This document shows positions 1-11,130 of a stretch of DNA of 64,000 bases, in pieces. The position numbers were made by a program, and so were the translations under genes. Each line of letters opens with the position of its first letter. Positions within the stretch are counted from its first letter, which is position 1. Source of the DNA: Lycium barbarum (Eukaryota > Streptophyta > Magnoliopsida > Solanales > Solanaceae); contig NC_083348.1 of assembly GCF_019175385.1 (NCBI RefSeq), positions 15,001 through 79,000 of the forward strand. The letters are read 5' to 3'. The notes under the pieces were generated by a model. The model made no database searches and was not told where the DNA came from. It worked only from the letters and a program-made list of their open reading frames with translations.

Positions 1-523
1 GGCCGACAGCCCCCCACGACCTGTGCCACCGCCGGCCTACTACGGGCGCGCACCGGGTCGTCGTCGGCGTTTTTCGTGCGAACACCCCGGTGTCGTAGCA
101 CGGACTAGCCATGCATGACACCATGTGCCCACACTACTACACGCCCACACGCCCACTGCCCGCACGCCTCGCCCAGCGTCAGTCACCTTGAAGTGCCCTC
201 AACACCTCTACCCCCAGTGCCCTCAGCAACATGAGAAACGGCTTAGACGACGCCCTGCGACAAAGCCCAATGACGTATCATGCACCGTGTAGTATTGCAG
301 CTTGCATTCTACACCGCACGCACCAATGCACAAGGATCCGTGCACCGCAGCACAATGCGCCGTGCACCATGCAGCACAATGCGCCGTGCACCATGCAGCA
401 AATTACTTACAAGTAGCACCGCACGTGTTTTTGGGGTGACTCACACTCATTTCGTGCAAAAATTAGAATAATATATGAGATGGAAATTAAGGCCATACTT
501 TTGGGTTTACTTTAACCCGACCT
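1..523. other. GC-rich start of window, no gene recognised
   Basis: This stretch is much richer in G and C than the rest of the window over its first 400 bases. It has only short overlapping ORFs without a recognisable domain. The phrase TGCACCATGC recurs here and in the palindrome that follows, so the two may share an origin. I see no promoter or RNA gene. Confidence 0.4.
348..395 (+). repeat. 24-bp direct repeat, two copies
   Basis: Two adjacent exact copies of a 24-base unit (348-371 and 372-395) that contains GTGCACCATG; the first bases of a third copy follow. Looks like a small replication-slippage duplication. Confidence 0.85.
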
Positions 524-625
524 GACCAAGATCCTTGGTTAGGCCGGCGGTGCACCATGCGCCTAACCAAGGATCTGGTCTTGGTTAGGCCGGCGGTGCA
601 CCATGCGCCTAACCAAGGATCTGGT
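524..625. repeat. tandemly duplicated palindromic unit
   Basis: A 46-bp unit occurs twice (534-579 and 580-625). Each copy is itself an inverted repeat: CTTGGTTAGGC on one side and GCCTAACCAAG on the other, around a loop with GGTGCACCATG. The first copy extends leftwards so that GACCAAGATCC at 524 pairs with GGATCTGGTC ending at 580, giving arms of about 20 bp with one bulge. It could fold as two neighbouring hairpins. Confidence 0.85.
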
Positions 626-656
626 GCATAATATATTTATAATATCTTCTCAATGT

Positions 657-738
657 TCCCGCCAGGGTTCGATCCTTGGTGGTTGAGATAAAAATGAAGT
701 CCAATAGAGCAAGCTATACCACTAAGCCAAGTTGGTGT
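657..738 (-). mobile_element. tRNA-derived SINE-like head
   Basis: On the minus strand TGGCTTAGTGG (729 down to 719) fits a Pol III A box, and GATCGAACC (674 down to 666) fits the B-box consensus GWTCRANNC about 45 bases downstream. This is the spacing expected for a tRNA-related SINE head. A true tRNA is unlikely because the cloverleaf arms do not pair well between the boxes. The 3' body and tail were not delimited. Confidence 0.4.
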
Positions 739-1554
739 TAGTAGCCATATGAAGACACTTTTAGTTTCTTATAATGTTCACTAACTAACACTATCTCGTT
801 TTGTTAAATTGAATTTCGAACATTCAAATTGATATTCAAAGCAATGTTACCACGGGAATTCCATCTTCAAATATACTTTTTATCATCGGATTTTTACTAA
901 ACAAGAATGAAAATTGTACAACAATTTGGGGGAAAATTCAAATTGAATGACATAAAGGGCGTTTTTTGGAAAATCGGCCCAGCCAAACCGCCTTACGGCT
1001 GTTTGTCCGGCTAGATCTCGAAAAAATACGTGAAATCAAAAAAAAAAATGCGTCAAACGGACATCCGAGCGCAAAGTTATGTCCGTTTAAAATTTCACCA
1101 ATTTACAACTCATATGCTCCTTATTTTGCATTTACGTCCGAGCCTCAAACATGTCTTCTCAACAATACGTTTTTCGGGATATTATTTTTGTGTGTTAGGC
1201 TCAACTAAACCATGGTGAATACACTCTATTGCAACCATATTATGGGTAGATTTTACCTATTAATCTGTAAAACGTATATAAACTAAACAACATATCAGCT
1301 ACAAATGTTGATAAGATTATTTGTGTTTGTCAAAGAAAATGACAAACACAAATAATCCACTCGACGTGGTTCGCATATAAAGCACCGCATGAAGGCTTTG
1401 ACATACTAGGAAACTAAATATATTGTATAAAATATCGCAATTTATTATTCGTTATAAAGGAAGTAATAAATCTCAAAATTTCTCTGCAAGTTTGTTTGTG
1501 TGGGAAACGAACGTCAATAGCCAATCCTTTAAATGAATCTCTTCATTTCAATTA
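739..1554. other. non-coding repeat-like stretch
   Basis: Contains two overlapping short ORFs near 966-1218 without a known domain. The phrase with GTCAAACGGACATCCGAGCG followed by GTCCG repeats resembles multi-copy retroelement-derived DNA of Solanaceae in style, but I cannot assign it to an element. An 18-bp hairpin lies inside it. Confidence 0.35.
1315..1357. repeat. perfect 18-bp hairpin
   Basis: Bases 1315-1332 (starting GATTATTTGTG) and 1340-1357 (ending CACAAATAATC) are exact reverse complements, separated by a 7-base loop. There is no T-run typical of a terminator. It may be the core of a decayed MITE or a cruciform-forming site. Confidence 0.9.
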
Positions 1555-2728
1555 TCTATATATAATATAAAGCTAGGCATAAACAATGTGATGTGGCACC
1601 TCTCTATAGTCTCCATTCATATTTATCTTTTTTCTCCAATTTTTGGCTTTTTATATCATTTTTCTCAATTATTTTGTTTTACAAAGTCATCTCCATAACT
1701 CACACTTCATCTTCATAACTTATACTCTTAATTAGTAATATAATTATGACTAATTAGTAATATCCATAATTCTCAAATCTTTTACATTCTGTCAAGGAAG
1801 CGTTGGTATTTTTATTTTTTTTTGGCATTTTTTTCCTTTTTGTTCCAATGATGTCATATTTGTTATGCATAATTATTTTAGCATTTATTCATAATGAATG
1901 AAAACACACCTTTTGGAGAGAAAAGGAATCATAAATTAAGGTTTACTCGCACATCAAACTTTTTAGTGCTATTATTATTTGCCTCTTCAACTTTATATCA
2001 GTTACAAAAATAGTACCTATAAACCATCACGTTGAAACCTTCTATTGCTTCATATTATCTCTTCTCCATATCTACATCCCACAAACTTAAACCTTGAGAA
2101 AATATTTTTGTTGCAGATCTGATATTGGTTTGATTTTGAGTTTTTGGTCCCCGTCGACAACAATGATTTAGTGATCCGAAGTTCATGGGTACGATGAAAA
2201 AGGAAAATTACAAGCATTGAATTGGAATTTCATACAACGATCTATATTCTTTTTCTTCTTCCTTTTTCATTTACTTGTATAGTCTCTCTGAATTGTCAAA
2301 AGACTTGATTAGCGTATATTTTTAGTTAGCAGAAACAAGCAAATTAATTGCATGATTATATTATTTTACAATATTTTAATACAAAAAGAAGCCGAAAAAG
2401 CTTCGAATACATACTTCTTTTCTCTACAAATTGACTGTTAACTTTTCTTCCCCTTCCCTTCGAGAGAACCATTGTTCGAGATCTTTATAAAATTACAAAA
2501 ACTCGAAAAGCCAGTCTATTTTCTACGATGAATTTGCTTTTTTATTTTATTTCTTCCATATGCATTTTGTTTTCTTAATACATTTTATTTTTTTATTTTT
2601 CCTTTGCAAGTTTTGGATTATATATTTGTTGGTTTTATTTTTAGCACTATTAAAGTTTTCTCTCTTCTATATCGATAAATTTCTACAATCAAATAAGATA
2701 TCGCGCGAAGCGGGGATCAGTTAACTAG
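1555..2728 (+). mobile_element. non-autonomous Helitron
   Basis: The left end reads A|TCTATATATAATATAAAGC, the TC start and AT-rich terminus seen in many plant Helitrons. The right end is CTAG followed by a host T (2725-2729). Between 2698 and 2719 there is a GC-rich hairpin remnant (CGCGCGAAGCGGGGATC) just upstream of CTAG, as expected of Helitron 3' ends, although its left arm has decayed. Insertion between A and T fits the family. The 1.17-kb interior is AT-rich and encodes no Rep/helicase, so it would need a partner element to move. Confidence 0.65.
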
Positions 2729-2843
2729 TGTAAATAAATGTAAAGACTTTCATCCATACATTCCATAGCATATGGAGTTTAGCTCATACATGGAAGATTA
2801 ATTCGTCAGCTCTTATACATATAGAGTTGGTGTTAACAATCTA

Positions 2844-2877
2844 ACATGGACATGGACATGGACATGGACATGGACAT
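2844..2877 (+). repeat. hexanucleotide microsatellite (CATGGA)n
   Basis: About five consecutive copies of CATGGA followed by a mutated copy, in AT-rich non-coding DNA. Confidence 0.9.
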
Positions 2878-3083
2878 TGGAATTAAATATGATTTTAACA
2901 CAAGATGTATAATTCCAATTTCTTGGACATCACAAGTAGAAAGTACGGATAAGTATTTTATACTTATATTCTTAATTTGCCAGGTATCTTAATGTTATTA
3001 TGGTAAGATTAAATTGAACTGCAATGCACGCTTACAATTTTTTAGTTGAACAATTTGTAATTGGGGTGATTAGTACGGCAAAA

Positions 3084-3283
3084 ATTAATTAATGTGAGCC
3101 TCATTAATTAATTTTGTGGTCCATGTTCTGCCAAAATAATTACGTTAAATTACTTTTTTCGTAAAACAAATTAATGTGAGCCTCATTAATTAAAACAAAA
3201 TACTTACAAATTAAGTAATTAAGCAAAACAAATTACTTACAAATTTCGTAAAACTAATTAATGTGAGTCTCATTAACTATTAT
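3084..3283 (+). repeat. degenerate repeat of about 83 bp, three copies
   Basis: The phrase TTAATGTGAGCCTCATTAA recurs near 3090, 3170 and 3257. The last copy has GTGAGTCTC. The motif is partly self-complementary (ATTAAT...TCATTAAT). The intervening phrases with ACTTACAAATT and CGTAAAAC are also related. The surrounding bases 2729-3420 show no gene. Confidence 0.6.
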
Positions 3284-3439
3284 CTACCTTTTACGTCTTC
3301 AATTATTCCATCGGGGTATGCAAGAGATTTAACTGCCAATTGTAAAGTGACTGTTGTTGGTCAAGACTCACCCAATCCCGACATCCGGAACACAGAGGTG
3401 GGCATCAGATTAATACAAGTACCCAAATAACATAATACT

Positions 3440-3956
3440 AGCCCAACCTCAATGTTACCAATAATCATAAAAATGGTGAAATTGCTCGGATCTTTCAGCT
3501 TTGCTGGAATCTTGCTCCTCACGCTGGAACTGCACTCTTCAGTAAGTGATACAGTCTCGAACTCAGTCAGATATATTTTGTTTCCAACAATATCTTTGAT
3601 GTACTTAGCATATTTTAGAACCTCTTACAAGAGCTCCACTAAAGAGATGTTGATATGTACCTGTTTCAACATCTCAACGAATTTCTTACAAGCCGAATCT
3701 GCCTTCTTCTTCTTTAGTCTTTGTAGGAATGGTGGTGGTGGTCTTCTTGCCACTACCTCTGACTGCTCTACAACATTATCAGTAATTTTTTATTCGGTCT
3801 TTGTCCTCTTATTAGAATCAGCTTAGCATTTACTTTGTTGCTCTTTGGAGGAACTTCTTCCAATTGTCTGCCATTCCTCAAAGAAATAGCATGAAGTTGT
3901 TCTTTTGGATTCTTTTCGGTATTGCTTCGAATAGCACCCTGATAAACTTGTTGCAC
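3440..3956 (-). pseudogene. Ty3/gypsy (Athila/Tat-like) gag-protease remnant
   Basis: Read on the minus strand, the ORF at 3956-3768 contains EQLHAISLRNGRQLEEVP, the linker between Gag and protease in plant Athila/Tat-type gypsy polyproteins. In a shifted frame the sequence continues with PFLQRLKKKKADSACKKF, then VEMLKQVHINISLVELL, a stop, and further on EFETVSLTEECSS and KIPAKLKDPSNFTI. The order matches the region running into the retropepsin of this lineage. The Asp-Ser/Thr-Gly protease motif and the rest of pol are missing. At least one frameshift and one in-frame stop break it. A plus-strand 124-residue ORF over the same bases is a shadow. Confidence 0.8.
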
Positions 3957-3976
3957 TTGATTAAGATGTTTGTTGT

Positions 3977-5040
3977 AACTAAATGATTGAATGAAACAAA
4001 ACTAATAAGAATGAAGATTTTGTGTGTAATATGACTGGAAAAATACTGTAAGGTGTGTCAGATGGGAAGTGTTCCAGGTTCATGGCTTTCGACAATTCAG
4101 TTAGTCTTCTGACAATTCTACCTATCTTATTTACTGGGTTACTCGTTGACAGGTTAATTATTACTTTATGAGTATCTTCTGAGTTGCTCCAATACCTATA
4201 TTCCCATGGTTATCAAAAAATAACAAGAACACATTTGAATCTCTATTATTCAAACAAGCTTTATTTATTCTTATTACACATGAAAATTTCCTATGCCTAG
4301 TTCAATTCACACGCAACAGATAATATCTAATTAGTGATCAAATAGTTAAACAATTAAGCACAAGAATAAATAAGCAGCCCAAAAGATGAAAATTCAATAG
4401 ATAGAAATTATCGCCAAACCAACTATCATGTCTTTGCCATAACCCTAGAATAAGAGAATTTAGCTACTCATGATTCGAGAAGAAGAACAAGAATTCATGA
4501 ATAATCTAGGGTTTAATGGAGAAAATAAGTAAAAACTAATAGAAAACAAGAACGACAACTTACAAATCTCAAGAATAATCCCAGCACGTCATTTACTATG
4601 TAAAAATGTCTATTTATGTCTAGAGTAAATTATGTGATCATTAAAACCAAATTCTATTCAAATCGGGAAGATTGGACGATGACCCGCGTTGAGCACGCGA
4701 CGCGATCCCATCGTATGAGTGTAATTTTGCTTTTGCAGACTTTGGTCAGAGAGGCCTTCGTTGCGCGCTGGTTGTGCGATACGACCCTATCGCACGTCTG
4801 CCTTCAGTTATTCATTTTTTGCTCTAAGTGTTGCACATTCCTCTCATCATCTTGTTCAAATGCCATAAGCTCCATTTTCACTCAATTTGCTCGGATTTCC
4901 TTCATTCTGTACCTAAACACACAAACATATCAACATAAGCTCGAATACAGAATGTAATTAAAGTACTAAAATGTGTAGGGAAAGTGATGCGAAATATTGA
5001 TATTTATACCAAATATCAATTTTTTCGTGTATTTTTGGAG
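3977..5040. other. non-coding, possibly retroelement LTR remnant
   Basis: No coding sequence I can support. The 113-residue plus-strand ORF at 4616-4957 has no family features. The stretch around 4650-5030, with GATGCGAAATATTGATATTT and a GC-richer patch around CGATCCCATCGTATG, has the look of LTR or leader DNA, but neither end is defined. Confidence 0.3.
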
Positions 5041-5815
5041 AAGTGGGCTCTCTGTAGCTTGATGAATGAGAGGCCTGAGGAGTTTGACAGGTTAGAGTAG
5101 CGTGGGATGTCCATGATCGAGTATAAGATGATATTTCACTCCCTATCTCGCCATGTTTTGACCATTATACCTGATGAGACGGAAAGAATTAAGAAGTTCA
5201 TCAGAGGGCTGTCATATCACCTTCGAGTTACGGTGATGCAGGTGGTAGCTTCAAGAGGTACTTTTCAGGAAGTGGTAGATGTCGCAAGGAGTGTTAAGCC
5301 TATCGATCGTGATGAGTTTGCTGATAGGTTAGGCAAGAGGCCCCGTAGCTCGAGCAATTATGGCCACACCTCGTCTGCAGGTATAGATTATCATGGTAGG
5401 GGCTATCGTCCCTAGTTCTGTACGCCTTTTCAGGCAACGATACAGACTTTGTCAAGTGGTTCTTCGGGTCGTAGTGCTCATGGTTTGCGGCACAGTTCTT
5501 AGGGTTTTTATTCCTGATTAGGAGGTTGTTGTGGTCATTCACTATTCTAGTTCGTCTCAGCAGCCTATGGCTCTTAGAAGTCATTTTCAGTTTGATGACT
5601 TATCACATTTTTCCTAGCCTTAGATAGGGTGGCCACACTCAGGTTCTCAAATTATTTCACCTAGGTTAGTGGCACAAGCCAGATAGAGGCGGTGCAAAGA
5701 GTGGTAGAGATGGTTCTTATTTTGGTAGAGGAGGTACCCAGATAGGTCATGGTGGTGGTTAGGGCGGTTCCAAGGTCGAGGGTGGTCATGCTCAGTGCTA
5801 TGCATTCCTAGGTAG
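5041..5815 (+). pseudogene. gypsy gag remnant
   Basis: Encodes a decayed capsid region. MNERPEEFDRLE precedes a stop at 5098-5100, then the ORF 5107-5415 reads MSMIEYKMIFHSLSRH and DETERIKKFIRGLSYHLR, which is the retrotransposon Gag pattern (tyrosine at the position of YxxxFxxLsrh, then a glycine-leucine turn). It continues as QVVASRGTFQEVVDVA and a basic, serine-rich tail. Downstream to 5815 the frame is lost, though Gly/Ser/Gln-rich pieces typical of the Gag C-terminus remain. No intact CCHC knuckle is visible. It is followed in order by protease and RT pieces of the same orientation, so it is one broken gag-pol. Confidence 0.8.
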
Positions 5816-6490
5816 ATCAGAGGCAGAGGCTTCTGATGCATTCATTACAAGTACTACTTCAATTCATCGCCAGTCGGTTACGTCATTATTTGATCCAAGC
5901 TCTACATACTCTTATGTGTCTCCTTATTTTTCTTCGAGTTTGGATATGCTTTATGAGTCACTTTATTTCCCTATTGGTGTTTTTACTCCTCTTGGGGATT
6001 CCGTAATGGTGGATAGAGTGTGTAGATCCTGTGTTGTGACCTTAATGGGGTAAAACACTTGGGTAGATTTGATGATTTTAGACATGGAAGATTTTGACAT
6101 TATTCTTGGTAGGAGTTGCTTGTCCCCTTATCATGTAATCTTGGACTGTCATGCTAAGACCTTCGCTATGCGGGGAGTCCTTAGGTTGGAGTGGAAGGGT
6201 GATACCAGTCATGCACCAAAGAAAGTGATGTTGTTCCTTAAGGCTCATCAGATAATGGAGAAGGGTTGTTTAGCATATTTGGCCTATGTTAGGGATACGA
6301 GTGCTGATACTCCTCCATTTGAGTTGGTACCAGTAGTGAAGGAGTTTCTCAAGGTGTTCCTGATAGATTTACCAAGTGTTCCACTAGATCGTGACATTGA
6401 CTTTTGTATTGACTTAGAACCAGGCACCAAGCCCATTTCTATTCTGCCATATCAGATGGCACTAGCAGATTTGAAGGAGTTGAAAGAATA
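5816..6490 (+). pseudogene. gypsy protease and linker remnant
   Basis: The frame after RSEAEASDAFIT reads SVTSLFDPSSTYSYVSPYF, corresponding to the retropepsin active site. The family usually has Asp-Ser/Pro-Gly-Ser here; this copy has Ser in place of the Gly, so it is probably dead. After a stop, the ORF 6069-6491 holds MILDMEDFDIILGRSCLS (the usual ILGMDWL element, altered), DCHAKTF, LEWKGD, and the linker VVKEFLKVFLIDLPSVPLDR that leads into reverse transcriptase. The reading frame stops at 6489. Confidence 0.8.
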
Positions 6491-7230
6491 GTTGCGATAT
6501 ATGTTGAGTAACGGGTTTATTAGAATTAGTGTTTCCCCTTAGGGTGCTCCAATATTGTTTGTGAAGGAGAAGGATGGGTATATGGGTATATGGGCATGTG
6601 TATCGACTATCGATAGTTGAACAACGTTACCACCAACAACTATTATCCCATTCCTCGGATTGGTGATTTTCTTGATCAGCCTTAGGGCGCATCGGTCTTC
6701 TCCAAGATCTATTTGAGGTCCGGTTATCACCAATTGAAGATTAGGGCGGAGGATATGCCTACGACAACTTTCAAGACCCATTATGTTCATTATGAGTTCC
6801 TAGTTATGTCTTTTGGGCTGACCAATGCCCCAACAGCCTTTATGGATTTGATGAATAGTGTTTGCAGATCGTACTTGGACTCCTTCGTGATTATTTTCAT
6901 CAATGATATCCTAATCTACTCTCATAGTAGAGCATACCAAGAATAACATTTGAGTTTTGGCTTGATTATGTGGCATTCTTGGGTCATATAGTGACCAAGG
7001 ATGGGATTATAGTAGATCCTAAGAAGATTGAGGCCGTTAGTGATTGGGTCGGGCCTGCTTCAGTAACTGAGATTTAGAGTTTGGTTAGCCTCGCTAGTTA
7101 CTATCAGCGTTTTGTAGAGGGATTTTCATCTATTGTATCCCCTTTGACCAGATTGACTCAGAAGAATGTACCCTTTAAGAATGCGATCCTCGAGGCGTTC
7201 AAATGTGATTTGGGTGAGAAAATGAGATTT
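6491..7230 (+). pseudogene. gypsy reverse transcriptase remnant
   Basis: Contains [38 protein letters not shown] and the catalytic box as FINDILIYS. Plant gypsy RTs carry Asp-Asp, so the first Asp has become Asn and the enzyme cannot be active. After a stop at 6945 about 100 codons of the thumb are missing and the frame resumes with WLDYVAFLGHIVTKDGI, KKIEAVSDW, a stop, then SYYQRFVEGFSSIVSPLTRLTQK. RNase H and integrase are absent: the coding part ends near 7225 and LTR-like DNA follows. Confidence 0.85.
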
Positions 7231-8465
7231 TTTGGAAATGTCATCGATTCCATTAGGTTCAGAGTGTCGATTACGAGTTGGTTAAGTATTTGGTTCGGGC
7301 CCGAGGGACTCGGGTTGGTCTTTTGGTTGGAAATCTAGTTTTAAGACATTTGGTCCTGACTGAGTCAAGATGACCTTTTTTGGAAATTATGACGGCACGA
7401 GCGAGTTCGTAGTGTATTTTAGGATTGGTATGCATATTTGATTCTGTTTGGGAGGTTCCGGATGAGTTTTGGGTGTCGGATCGATTTTGAAACTTGGTAG
7501 ATTTTTCTGGTTCTTGTGTCATCACTTCTGCGAGACTAAACTAGCATCTGCGAGCCCGCACCTACACATGTTGGCCCGCAGGTGTGAGGAAAGGGTGAGT
7601 CGGTCGTGGGCCGCATCTACGTGGAGCTTTTCGCAGCAGCGGGGCCACTTTTGTACAATTGTATCTCGAGCATAATGACATAGTAAGTGAACCTGTGAGG
7701 TTTGATCCGTTAAAGTGGGCAACTAGGTGTGAAGATTTGGGCACTTTTGTACATATTGCTATGTAGAAACATAATAAATTCCCCAATTCGAGATTAGGCT
7801 TCTCATTCACCTATTTGGCATCTAGGAATCCGGTTTAAGGAGAGTTTCGAGAGTTTAGTAAGATTCATTCATTGGGTAAGCATCTAACCATCCTTTTATG
7901 ATTATTTCATCGATTCTTAAAGGTTGTCATGCTAGAAATCATGATTAGGATTGGGGGGAAATTAGGGGTTTATGAACCTTAGGCTAAGACTTTCTTCAAT
8001 TGAGCATGAAACTGATGATGGATTTGATTGGTTTTCGAGGTATAGACTCTATAAATCATGGGTAAACTATTTATGAAATGAATTTCCCATTTTTCCCTTC
8101 ATGGCTCGGAATCCTATTTTATGTAACTTTTTGGGTTCGGATTTAAAGTATACTAATATGGATATCATTGGATTCATATGCCTTCCTAGAATATTATTTG
8201 ACCTTAATAAACCCAATTTTCCTACGAAATTAGGGTTTTGACCTTCGGGGTTTAGAACGAGATTTTGGGTTGAATTAGACCTTAATCTTTTTTAAGGTAA
8301 TATGGGGGTTCAGATACTTGTGAAGTGACGAGCACTTGTATCGGATACCGGTGTCATAACAAGGGTATTTGCGTAATTTTTGTTATATAGTCTGGTCTGA
8401 ATGTCATGCTTTGGGCATTAGCAGATAGCATAAATTATTTGTACATGTGATTGGGATATGAGGTC
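7231..8465 (+). mobile_element. LTR of the plus-strand gypsy element, first part
   Basis: Non-coding DNA directly after the truncated pol, with the GC-rich patch CGCACCTACACATGTTGG and later AGGGTTTTGACC phrases typical of gypsy LTR leaders in this window. It is interrupted at 8470 by a solo LTR in the other orientation and resumes at 11131. The exact 5' end is not clear because pol is deleted up to it. Short ORFs here are without support. Confidence 0.5.
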
Positions 8466-8470
8466 CCTTC

Positions 8471-11125
8471 TGTCACGACCCAAATTGATGAGTCGTGATG
8501 AGTGCCTTATCTTTCGTGACCAAACAATCCTATGCTCGCATCTGAACAACGCTACATAACAAGGCCCATAATTACCTCAATCTGAACTATACTGACTCAA
8601 GAAAGGATGACATCATGAACTCTGTACAATCTGTATATACATATATACTTAAGAACAACGCAAGCCGACTAGGCCGCTACATATGCTGTACACAAAAGAA
8701 TAGAAGCTAACAAGGCTACATCATCTGTCAAATACATATAGCTGTCTACCGACCTCTACTGGAGTATAAAACTGTAGAAAAGACGGGACAGTGCCCCATC
8801 ATAAATGAATGTCATACCAAAACAGACTGCAGCTCCGGATCAAATGCAACACACTGATTATTGCTGGTTCTAGGTCCTATTGAGCTGGACGTCTGTCCAT
8901 CTACCTTAACCTGCGGGTGTGAATGCATCCCCCAAGCAAAAGGGGAGTCAGTACGGATAATGTACTGAGTATGTAAGACATAGGAGTAACATAAACATAA
9001 GAATCATGAACGAAATCTGAACTCAAAAGCCAACTGACTGTCTCTATACATCTGTATGACTGAGTATCTGACTATATTTGCATAAATCTGTATACTGACA
9101 ATGCCTCTGTTGGGGGATATTATGCATGCTCTTAATGATACTCATGCTCATGTATATATATAGATCATAGTGCTGCGGAACGTTCAGCCCAATCCATTCT
9201 CTCATATCCCATCGATCTCTCTACGGCCATCATTATCATCATCATCATATACATTTTTGCAAAACGTGCAGTCCGATCCATAAATCATCATCATGGTACA
9301 CTAGCTGATCAGGTGGTAATGCGTATCTAACGCCTATCCCTTTCCCCATATACGTGTATATAACGGCTTTTTGTCACGGGTCAGTATGTACATGAATATG
9401 AATGCAATCCATAAATGAAATGAATACGTTTTAGCGCATCCCCTTTCTTGCTCGTTTACGCTGTTTTTTTTTTATTGCAGTCTAATTCTGAAGCATTACC
9501 TCTTCTAACAAAGTCAAAAGGGAGTGATGTGATCCCGAGTTTCATACACCTTAAAGTTCATATGACCAAAAGAGATTTTTTTGAGGTCCTTATACTCATT
9601 ATTGAACAAACTGGGTATTCACCTTATCAAGATCTCAAATCAATGATGGGGTTTATTTGGCACCTCCTAAATAGGCGTCCAAATTGGACCGAACCTTTTG
9701 TCAGGCTATGGTTCCCTGTAGAACTCTCGGAGTGACATAAGGTCGCACTATCCGATGAAACATCCTTTGAACTAACATCATCAACATGAACAGAAGGAAC
9801 AATCATAAAAGGGGCATAAGAACATCAAGGACTGAAGTACTCCTAGTGCTTCTAAGACTAGAGTAATATGAAAGCTCGTTTGCTCGCTTGTTGGTTCATG
9901 TCATAAGATCATGCCAAAATGAAAGAAAAGATAGCCTTACATACCTTAACGTCTCCTTAATCACTTAACGTTCTCCTTACAAGTTCGCAAAGTCTACATT
10001 CAATAGGATCATAGTAAGGTTAAGTCTCTGAATGCACTCTTAAGCTCAAACTAGCATAATTAACGAGTTAACGAAATTTGGGCAGCACCTCCCCTATTTC
10101 ATCAACTTCCGCCATATGAAAAAACAACTCCCAAACAATAATAACAACATCCATAATATCATAATCAATAAATTATATTCGATTCAACCTCAAATTTAGC
10201 CAAAATCCCCTTTTTAAGTTCACGTCATAGTCACCTTCTTCATTATACTATTCATGGCTTCTCCACTTTAATTTTTTTTCATTTCTAAGGAGTACTAAAC
10301 CTTTATATAAAGTCAACCATAAGAATAAGATGGAAAACATACCTTATAATCAAATAAATTCACCTCACTCAACTCCCTTCAAGATCAAACTCACCACAAC
10401 TTTGAGGGGAAGCAAGGACAATAACATTCCTTGGATTACCTTTGAGTTTTGAAGTTGATTCTCTCTTTGGATGATATGGAAAGGTGTGGAGTGATTAGGA
10501 ACCTTAAAGAACTCTTATTAAGCCTCTATAAAGGTAGATAAATAAGTGTGGAAGGTTGAAAATGAAGTTCGGGTCGTTTGGGATTTCAAAAAGGTGGCAA
10601 AATCACACCTCGACTCACTTGGCGGAGCATATGCGACCTTGCACACGGAGTGTACGGCTGCACACTCTCCCCGCAACTTAGGGGTGGTGTTTTCCAGTGA
10701 GTACACCCAAAATGGGCAGTTGGCATGCAGTGTTCAGCTCATCACACTATGTGCGGTCGCACTACCCTACTTTCTCCGATTTCACGAAATTGCGTTCTTT
10801 CCGATTCGTTTGACCTCTAATCCTAGTAGAACCTTCTTGGTACTTGTCCAGAACTTCATTAAACATCTAAGTGGCCTTATATATCTCCCTCCAAGTGATG
10901 CTATGCAATGTGAAACTCACATGGTGTGAAAGCTTTCCAAACATGACTCAACCTAAACTTTCTCCGATGAACTTACTTCCATTGAATCATATAAATCCAA
11001 AACCTTAAGGCATACACTTAGCATTATAAAATATCCTTATTAACCTTACAAAGGCTTCATGTACACTTTAGGTTTATACTAGCATATTCATAATGCGAGC
11101 GACACAAAATTTCTAAGGTGTAACC
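8471..11125 (-). mobile_element. solo LTR, Ty3/gypsy type, minus orientation
   Basis: The left border reads CCTTC|TGTCACGACCC, so read on the minus strand the LTR ends GGGTCGTGACA. The right border reads GGTGTAACC|CCTTC; with one substitution this is the expected TGTTACACC start on the minus strand. CCTTC at 8466-8470 and 11126-11130 is the 5-bp target duplication, and the sequence on either side is one continuous LTR of another element. Inside are the block GTACTGAGTATGTAAG at about 8960 and GGGCAGCACCTCCCC at about 10080 that recur in other LTRs of this window. No coding interior is present, so two LTRs have recombined to one. A foreign-looking segment lies at 9440-9720. Confidence 0.75.
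9440..9735 (+). other. unidentified ORF inside the solo LTR, exon-like edge
   Basis: A 95-residue ORF (9448-9735) on the strand opposite to the LTR. At 9466-9480 a T-run followed by TTGCAG resembles a 3' splice site, and the frame after it reads SNSEALPLLTKSKGSDVI, then IIEQTGYSPYQDLKSMMG. I do not recognise a family. The flanking LTR phrases before about 9440 and after about 9715 (CTCTCGGAGTGACATAAGG) match ordinary LTR sequence, so this may be an inserted or captured piece. Whether it is coding is unknown. Confidence 0.3.
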
Positions 11126-11130
11126 CCTTC

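Noticed and set aside
657..738. Functional tRNA gene
   Set aside because: A and B boxes are present, but the cloverleaf stems do not pair. More like a SINE head.
3452..3826. 124-residue plus-strand ORF
   Set aside because: It is the shadow of a gypsy gag-protease remnant that reads convincingly on the minus strand.
4616..4957. 113-residue ORF
   Set aside because: No family features, no start context, and lies in LTR-like DNA.
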